Positions 32,455 through 37,146 of a DNA stretch of 37,146 bases are shown one piece after another (within the stretch, counting starts at the first letter, position 1; each line of letters starts with the position of its first letter). Below the pieces are notes generated by a model, which was given only the letters and a program-made list of their open reading frames with translations, was not told the origin of the DNA and did no database searches. Where the stretch lies: assembly GCA_034435635.1 (NCBI GenBank), contig DAOTWY010000005.1:1-37146 (forward strand). Reading direction: 5' to 3'. Position numbers and translations under genes: made by a program. This stretch comes from DAOTWY01 sp003696565 (GTDB lineage Bacteria; Chloroflexota; Anaerolineae; Aggregatilineales; Phototrophicaceae).

Positions 32455-33462
32455 ATGGAACGATTTACTTTAGCATTGCCAAGTAAAGGCGCAATTGCCG
32501 ACCCAACTCAAAATTTTCTAAAGGACTGCGGCTTAAAAGTTAATAAACCCAACCCCCGCCAATATACCGGGTCAATGCCTGCCATCCCACAACTAGATGT
32601 GTTGTTCCAGCGGGTAAAAGATGTTGTTTATAAAGTGGCAGATGGCACCGCTCAATTAGGCATAACCGGTTACGATGTCGTCATGGAAAATCCTGATGAT
32701 AACCTCATTGTTATCCATGACCAACTCGGTTATGGACATTGTTCACTGGTAGTAGCAGTTCCTCAAACCTGGGTCGATGTGGAAATCATGGCAGATTTGG
32801 TTGACGTAGCAATGGATTTTCGTGAGCAAAAAGGGCGTAATTTACGCATTGCCACCACCTATACCCACATGACACGGCATTTTATGCACACCAACGGAAT
32901 CCATCATTTCACCATTGCCAAAGCAGAAGGTGCCATTGAAGCCGCACCAACAATCGGCTATGCCGATATTGTGGTTGATCTCACTCAAACCGGGACAACC
33001 CTACGAGAAAATCATCTACGCCCAATTCGTGATGGCATCATTGTGGAATCACAAGCCTGCTTAATTGGCAACAAACCCATGCTCAAAGCATATCCACAAT
33101 TATTAGAAATTGTACGTGTGATGCTAGAACATATTGACGCTGCGCATAACGGCAAAGCTCACTCTCAATTAACTGTTAATATACGCGGCAACAATGCAGA
33201 AGAAGTTGCCGAACGTGTAGCTGCCAACTCAATCACTAGTGGGCTACTTGGTCCTACAATTGCCCCAATCTATAGTGCAAACGGCAACCGCCAGGATAAA
33301 CAATGGTTTACCGTCACAATCATCATCAAAACAAAGCAGATGTTAAATGCGGTTGAATACTTACGCAGCATCGGCGGTAGTCAGATCATTGTTCAACCGG
33401 TTGATTATATTTTCCATGAAGAATCACCTACCTTTAACCGCTTACTTGAGGCATTAAAATGA
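32455..33462 (+). CDS. hisG: ATP phosphoribosyltransferase, long form
   Basis: 335-residue first enzyme of histidine synthesis, joining ATP and PRPP. The catalytic part has LALPSKGAIADPTQNFLKDCGL, VADGTAQLGITGYDVV and the PRPP-loop region ADIVVDLTQTGTTLRENHL. The C-terminal about 75 residues (QLTVNIRGNNAEEVAERV ... IGGSQIIVQPVDYIF) form an ACT-like regulatory domain as in long-form HisG. Long forms normally work without HisZ, yet hisZ is directly upstream. The last four bases overlap the next gene (ATGA). Confidence 0.93.
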   Translation: MERFTLALPSKGAIADPTQNFLKDCGLKVNKPNPRQYTGSMPAIPQLDVLFQRVKDVVYKVADGTAQLGITGYDVVMENPDDNLIVIHDQLGYGHCSLVVAVPQTWVDVEIMADLVDVAMDFREQKGRNLRIATTYTHMTRHFMHTNGIHHFTIAKAEGAIEAAPTIGYADIVVDLTQTGTTLRENHLRPIRDGIIVESQACLIGNKPMLKAYPQLLEIVRVMLEHIDAAHNGKAHSQLTVNIRGNNAEEVAERVAANSITSGLLGPTIAPIYSANGNRQDKQWFTVTIIIKTKQMLNAVEYLRSIGGSQIIVQPVDYIFHEESPTFNRLLEALK

Positions 33463-34424
33463 TTACAGCCCGTGCTAATTCCAATATCGCATTTATCAAA
33501 TATTGGGGAAACCTAGACGATAACTTACGGATTCCAGCTAACCCCTCAATCAGCATGAATTTAGATGGAATTCATACCACCACTTCAGTAAGATGGGATG
33601 ATCGTTTAGCGTCAGATAAGCTGGTGCTAAATCAAACCGAAACCACCGGACAAGCTCTAGAACGGGTCAGCCAGCATTTAGATATTATCCGTCAACGGGC
33701 TGGCATCCATACCTATGCAGAAGTTATCTCATCCAATAACTTTCCAATGGGAGCAGGGATTGCGTCATCAGCTTCATCGTTTGCCGCACTCACTGTTGCC
33801 GCCGCCACTGCCGCCGGGCTTACCCTCTCTGAGCGTGAGTTAACCACTATCGCACGGTTAGGGTCTGGGTCTGCTTCGCGCTCTATTCCGACGGGGTTTG
33901 TCCAATGGCATCAAGGGACAGACCATGAATCATCGTATGCAGAAAGCATTACCGAACCAGATCACTGGGATTTACGAGATGTGATTGCTGTAGTCAGCCA
34001 TGCTCATAAAGAAGTCGGCTCACGCCAGGGACACACAACAGCTAACACAAGCGATCTTCAAGCTGCACGAGTAGCCGGCGCAACCAAACGATTAGAAGTT
34101 GTCAAACAAGCGATCCTCAATCGTGATTTTGCTACATTCGCTGATGTCGTGGAGTATGACAGCAACTTAATGCACGCTGTCATGATGACCAGCCGTCCAC
34201 CGCTTTTTTATTGGCAACCGGCTACATTAACCGTTATGGCAAAAGTACGTCAATGGCGACAAGATGGGCTGGAGGTCTGTTATACCCTAGATGCCGGACC
34301 GAATATTCATTGCATCTGTACCGCCCAAGCTGCATCAACTGTTGCCGCAGAACTAAGGCAATTAGATGATGTTCAGGATATTCTCATCGCCAAACCGGGC
34401 ACTGGCGTGTTGATTATTTCCTAA
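33459..34424 (+). CDS. Mevalonate diphosphate (or phosphomevalonate) decarboxylase
   Basis: 321-residue GHMP-type enzyme. Motifs: N-terminal ANSNIAFIKYWGN (usual KYWGK, here Asn), the ATP-loop region FPMGAGIASSASSFAAL (about 96-112), LGSGSASRSIPTGFVQW and the catalytic-Asp motif TLDAGPNIH near residue 282. It converts mevalonate diphosphate to isopentenyl diphosphate; in some Chloroflexota (Roseiflexus) a relative instead decarboxylates mevalonate monophosphate. The KYWGN change leaves that open. It overlaps hisG by ATGA, so isoprenoid and histidine steps share a transcript. Confidence 0.88.
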   Translation: MITARANSNIAFIKYWGNLDDNLRIPANPSISMNLDGIHTTTSVRWDDRLASDKLVLNQTETTGQALERVSQHLDIIRQRAGIHTYAEVISSNNFPMGAGIASSASSFAALTVAAATAAGLTLSERELTTIARLGSGSASRSIPTGFVQWHQGTDHESSYAESITEPDHWDLRDVIAVVSHAHKEVGSRQGHTTANTSDLQAARVAGATKRLEVVKQAILNRDFATFADVVEYDSNLMHAVMMTSRPPLFYWQPATLTVMAKVRQWRQDGLEVCYTLDAGPNIHCICTAQAASTVAAELRQLDDVQDILIAKPGTGVLIIS

Positions 34425-34439
34425 AATCCCACTTATAAT
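34410..34439 (+). promoter_or_regulatory. Promoter of the site-2 protease gene
   Basis: -35 TTGATT (34410-34415), 18-base spacer, -10 TATAAT (34434-34439). The start at about 34446 leaves a 26-base leader with GAGG before the ATG at 34472. Confidence 0.65.
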
Positions 34440-34449
34440 GCCCATAAGT
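34431..34449 (+). promoter_or_regulatory. Inverted repeat overlapping the -10 of the site-2 protease promoter
   Basis: ACTTATAATGCCCATAAGT has perfect 6-base arms and a 7-base centre, covering the -10 and predicted start site. This is a plausible repressor operator; the binding protein is unknown. Confidence 0.45.
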
Positions 34450-34471
34450 ATACAAGCGAGGCAACAAGTGA

Positions 34472-35998
34472 ATGTTTGATTTTCTGGTAGGTAATGACTT
34501 TTTATCGGCAATAGTAGCGTTTGTCATTGTTTTAATTCCTGCGGTTATCATCCATGAGTTAGGGCATTTTTTTGCCGCAAAAGCCGTTGGAATCACCATC
34601 CTTGAATTTGGTATTGGCTTTCCACCACGCATCGGCAAACTGTTCACCTGGCGTGAAACAGAGTTCACATTCAACTTAATTCCGCTAGGTGGCTTTGTGC
34701 GTCCATTAGGTGAGGACATTGTGCGCCCAACAACAAAAGGGCTTGAGGCAAAAGACCAGCTTCATCATGACCAAATCCAGCCCAATACCCCTTACTATGC
34801 CGAACTACAACGACTTAAAGCACGTGGATTTACTGAAGTCAAATCAGTGTATGATGTCAAACCACTACCGCGTATTTTCTTTATGGCGGCTGGTGCATTA
34901 GCTAATTTCGTCTTTGCTGTTGTGGTGTTCATCCTAGTTGGCTTGGTTGGCTTGCCAACTGAAGTTGGAACGCGGATTGGCTTGGCAGAACTTTCTCCCA
35001 ACTCTGCAATGGCAACTATCGGATTTCAAAAGGGTGACTGGATACACCGCGTCAATGATACGCCTATTGCAAGTTATGATGATTTCATCGAAACATTACA
35101 GGCAAACAACGGGCAATCCGTCACAGTAGCAATTAGCCGCCCACAAAACCCAAATGATCAGAACACATCATTTTTTGATGAAACACTTACCTTCACCGTT
35201 ACGCCAGAGCTGCTAGCAGAATGGGCAGCCATTGGTAGTTATGTACGGGTCAGTAGCGTCACAGAAGGCAGCCCAGCAGATCAAGCCGGTATCCAACCGG
35301 GAGATTTGATTTATCAGTTTAACGATGTATCCGTGTTGGAATCGTTTGACCCAGCATCTGATCTACAAACGATGACAGCCAATGCCGCAGGAGAACTCGT
35401 CACACTAGCCATATTACGCGATGGTGAAACAACTACCGTCAGCCTCACCCCACGTGTTGATCCACCAGCAGGTGAAGGACGTATGGGGATCGGTATTCGG
35501 TCGGAATATACCACACCAGATGAATCGTTTGTATTCATCCAAAACCCAGAGGTCGATTATATTCCACAGCCGTTTGGTCAATCGATCCAATATGGCTTTG
35601 AAAGCACCGGCGAAATTTTAGGCTTAATTCTAGAATTTCCATCACGCCTGATTCGTGGCGAAACACAACCAGGTGAAAACCGGATCGTTAGCGTGGTAGC
35701 AGTTAGCCAGTGGGGTGGCGAATTACTGCAAGATAGTGTGGAAGATCAGCAAATTAGTACTTTCCTACGTTATATCGGCTTAATCAGTATTGCATTAGGG
35801 TTCACCAACCTATTGCCTATCCCAGCATTAGATGGTGGACGTATCCTATTTGCCGTCATCGAGCTAATCCGTGGTAAGCCGATTTCACCCGAGCGGGAAG
35901 GGTTTGTCCATATGATTGGTTTGATTTTGCTCTTGTCGTTGAGTGTTCTTTTGATTATCAACGACCTTTCCAATCCAGTAACGGATTTACTCCCTTAA
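34472..35998 (+). CDS. rseP: Site-2 intramembrane metalloprotease (RseP family) with two PDZ domains
   Basis: 508-residue membrane protease. HELGH (28-32) in the first membrane helix binds zinc; LDGG (453-456, within PIPALDGGRI) in a late helix supplies the Asp ligand. Between them lie two PDZ domains: about 165-250 and 258-340 (EGSPADQAGIQPGDLIYQFNDVSV). There are four or so membrane segments. At about 508 residues it is slightly longer than E. coli RseP (450), owing to linkers. RseP usually cleaves anti-sigma factors or signal-peptide remnants; no sigma/anti-sigma pair is nearby. The ATG has GAGG about 10 bases upstream and a promoter of its own. Confidence 0.92.
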   Translation: MFDFLVGNDFLSAIVAFVIVLIPAVIIHELGHFFAAKAVGITILEFGIGFPPRIGKLFTWRETEFTFNLIPLGGFVRPLGEDIVRPTTKGLEAKDQLHHDQIQPNTPYYAELQRLKARGFTEVKSVYDVKPLPRIFFMAAGALANFVFAVVVFILVGLVGLPTEVGTRIGLAELSPNSAMATIGFQKGDWIHRVNDTPIASYDDFIETLQANNGQSVTVAISRPQNPNDQNTSFFDETLTFTVTPELLAEWAAIGSYVRVSSVTEGSPADQAGIQPGDLIYQFNDVSVLESFDPASDLQTMTANAAGELVTLAILRDGETTTVSLTPRVDPPAGEGRMGIGIRSEYTTPDESFVFIQNPEVDYIPQPFGQSIQYGFESTGEILGLILEFPSRLIRGETQPGENRIVSVVAVSQWGGELLQDSVEDQQISTFLRYIGLISIALGFTNLLPIPALDGGRILFAVIELIRGKPISPEREGFVHMIGLILLLSLSVLLIINDLSNPVTDLLP

Positions 35999-36023
35999 AC
36001 AGATAAAATGAGGTGTAACCAAC

Positions 36024-37031
36024 ATGAACTTCGATTTCAGTCAATTTGATGATGTTTATGATGACGAAGAGGATACACGCCTAGAAGAAAGCCCCTCGCT
36101 TGAGAGTGTTATACAAGCGTTGCAAAACCTGCACGACACCTCTCCAGTTGAACGAAATATCATCTATGGTCTCTCTGGATTATCGCATGATGATTGTGTA
36201 CATTTAACCCCTACTTGGAACCAGACTCATGCTGCCATTCGGCGTAAATTGATCCGTTCATTAATTCATCATAGTGAGGCAGATTTCCGCTTGGATTATC
36301 GCTCTTTTGGGATTCTCTGTTTACATGATGCTGATCCGCATGTCAGAGAGGCTGCCGTAGAATTACTGTGGGAAGACCAATCACTAGAAGTCATGCACAG
36401 CCTGATTCAAATTGTCAAACAAGATGACAGTTGGGATGTACGTGCCACTGCCCTCAGCGGCTTAGGGCGTTATATCCTTGCAGGCGAATTAGAAGAACTC
36501 CCACAAGAAGAAACCCGCCCCGCATTACAAATTGCCTTGGATATTTGGCAAAACACACAGGAAGATATTAATGTTCGCCGTCGTGCATTAGAAGCCATCG
36601 CTAATTCCAGCCACGCGAGTGTACCCACAGCTATAGAAGAAGCCTTCAATAGCCCTTACCAGCAAATGCAAGTTAGTGCTGTTTTTGCCATGGGGCGCAC
36701 CTATGACGCTGAGCGTTGGGGTGAGCGTGTGATTGATTTGATTGATCACGATGATCCAGAAATCCGCTATGAAGCCGCGCGTGCCGCCGGTGAACTTTCC
36801 CTTATGGATGCTGTGCCCAAATTAGCACAAATCATCATGGAAGATGACCATGAAATCAGAATTGTCGCCATTGAAGCCTTAGGAGAAATTGGTGGTAAAA
36901 CAACAGCGCGCATCCTAGATGCCTTACTTGAAAAAGCAGAACAAGAAGAGGATGATGAGTTGCAAGAGATTATTGAGGACGCAATCGCTAACGCCAGTCT
37001 TGTAGACCGCCTCAACGACTATGATTTCTAA
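36024..37031 (+). CDS. HEAT-repeat protein
   Basis: 335-residue soluble protein. The first 30 residues are very acidic (FDDVYDDEEDTRLEES). The rest is made of repeated helical pairs typical of HEAT/PBS-lyase repeats: DADPHVREAAVELLWE, DSWDVRATALSGLGRY, DINVRRRALEAIAN, MQVSAVFAMGRTYDAERW, DPEIRYEAARAAGEL and DHEIRIVAIEALGEIGG. Such proteins are scaffolds or bind partner enzymes. It follows rseP by 25 bases with GAGGTG before the ATG, so probably co-transcribed. A hairpin follows the stop. Confidence 0.88.
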   Translation: MNFDFSQFDDVYDDEEDTRLEESPSLESVIQALQNLHDTSPVERNIIYGLSGLSHDDCVHLTPTWNQTHAAIRRKLIRSLIHHSEADFRLDYRSFGILCLHDADPHVREAAVELLWEDQSLEVMHSLIQIVKQDDSWDVRATALSGLGRYILAGELEELPQEETRPALQIALDIWQNTQEDINVRRRALEAIANSSHASVPTAIEEAFNSPYQQMQVSAVFAMGRTYDAERWGERVIDLIDHDDPEIRYEAARAAGELSLMDAVPKLAQIIMEDDHEIRIVAIEALGEIGGKTTARILDALLEKAEQEEDDELQEIIEDAIANASLVDRLNDYDF

Positions 37032-37038
37032 CACAAAA

Positions 37039-37058
37039 AGGGGCGCAGATGCGCCCCT
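37039..37058 (+). terminator. Hairpin after the HEAT-repeat gene
   Basis: AGGGGCGCA (37039-37047) and TGCGCCCCT (37050-37058) form a near-continuous palindrome with a two-base centre, 8 bases after the stop. Only GAAGTTT follows, so there is no strong U-tract. Confidence 0.6.
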
Positions 37059-37141
37059 GAAGTTTGGCATTATTTGCAAAAAGAAAGCCCATTTGTTAAA
37101 AGCTGAGTTACGAAATAACAGCAGAAGCAAAGGACTTTCTT

Positions 37142-37146
37142 ATGTC
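37142..37146 (+). CDS. Possible start of a further gene, cut off by the window end
   Basis: An ATG at 37142 has AGGA 7 bases before it (37131-37134), a spacing like that of its neighbours. Only five bases of it are in the window, so the product is unknown. Confidence 0.3.

Noticed and set aside
1..37146. Search for CRISPR arrays, insertion sequences, phage genes and rRNA
   Set aside because: No regularly spaced repeats, transposase, integrase or rRNA sequence was seen.

Overview
The window looks like a stretch of bacterial chromosome, probably from Chloroflexota (Anaerolineae or a relative). This placement is inferred, not proven. It rests on surface proteins with long Thr/Pro linkers, a mevalonate-pathway decarboxylase next to his genes, an F1-ATPase cluster (atpA-G-D-C) without the Fo or delta genes, and a C-terminal helix-hairpin-helix add-on. 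Base composition is moderate. Genes are packed tightly, with many ATGA overlaps and GGAGG-type ribosome binding sites. I see no insertion sequence, phage, CRISPR array or rRNA, and no gene-free stretch over 300 bases (the longest is about 282 bases, 19115-19396).

Layout: 92-1611 (-) Nudix hydrolase and LysM lipoprotein; 1691-4198 (+) metallo-beta-lactamase-fold hydrolase and a secreted alpha/beta-hydrolase / glutaminyl cyclotransferase fusion; 4242-9095 (-) unknown protein, GbsR/MarR-type regulator, tRNA-Leu(UAG), then the protein-quality-control cluster tig-clpP-clpX; 9167-11361 (+) secreted PA14-SH3 protein and the redox repressor Rex; 11391-19114 (-) SDR-family protein, proC, atpA, atpG, atpD, atpC, mreB; 19397-22271 (+) fabF, fabH and a single-domain response regulator; 22251-24666 (-) membrane zinc protease, then purine nucleoside phosphorylase with a membrane protein; 24775-28270 (+) a haem-uptake operon (binding protein with FAS1 domain, permease, ATPase, haem-oxygenase-like ABM protein); 28385-30622 (+) small protein and a K+ channel with two RCK modules; 30591-30995 (-) small STAS-like protein; 31073-34424 (+) hisZ-hisG-mevalonate decarboxylase; 34472-37031 (+) site-2 protease and HEAT-repeat protein; a further gene may begin at 37142.

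Most genes are housekeeping: protein folding and degradation, ATP synthesis, cell shape, fatty acid initiation and elongation, proline, histidine and isoprenoid synthesis. The unusual points are domain fusions and leader sequences. The strongest is an ATP synthase gamma subunit carrying an extra HhH domain of about 85 residues, at the end that should emerge near the top of the alpha/beta hexamer. Others are a FAS1 domain fused to a haem-binding protein, a hydrolase-cyclotransferase fusion, HisZ paired with a long-form HisG, a perfect Rex-type operator in front of rex, a probable leaderless tig promoter, and a clpP leader in which a hairpin appears to close the distance between the Shine-Dalgarno sequence and the start codon.
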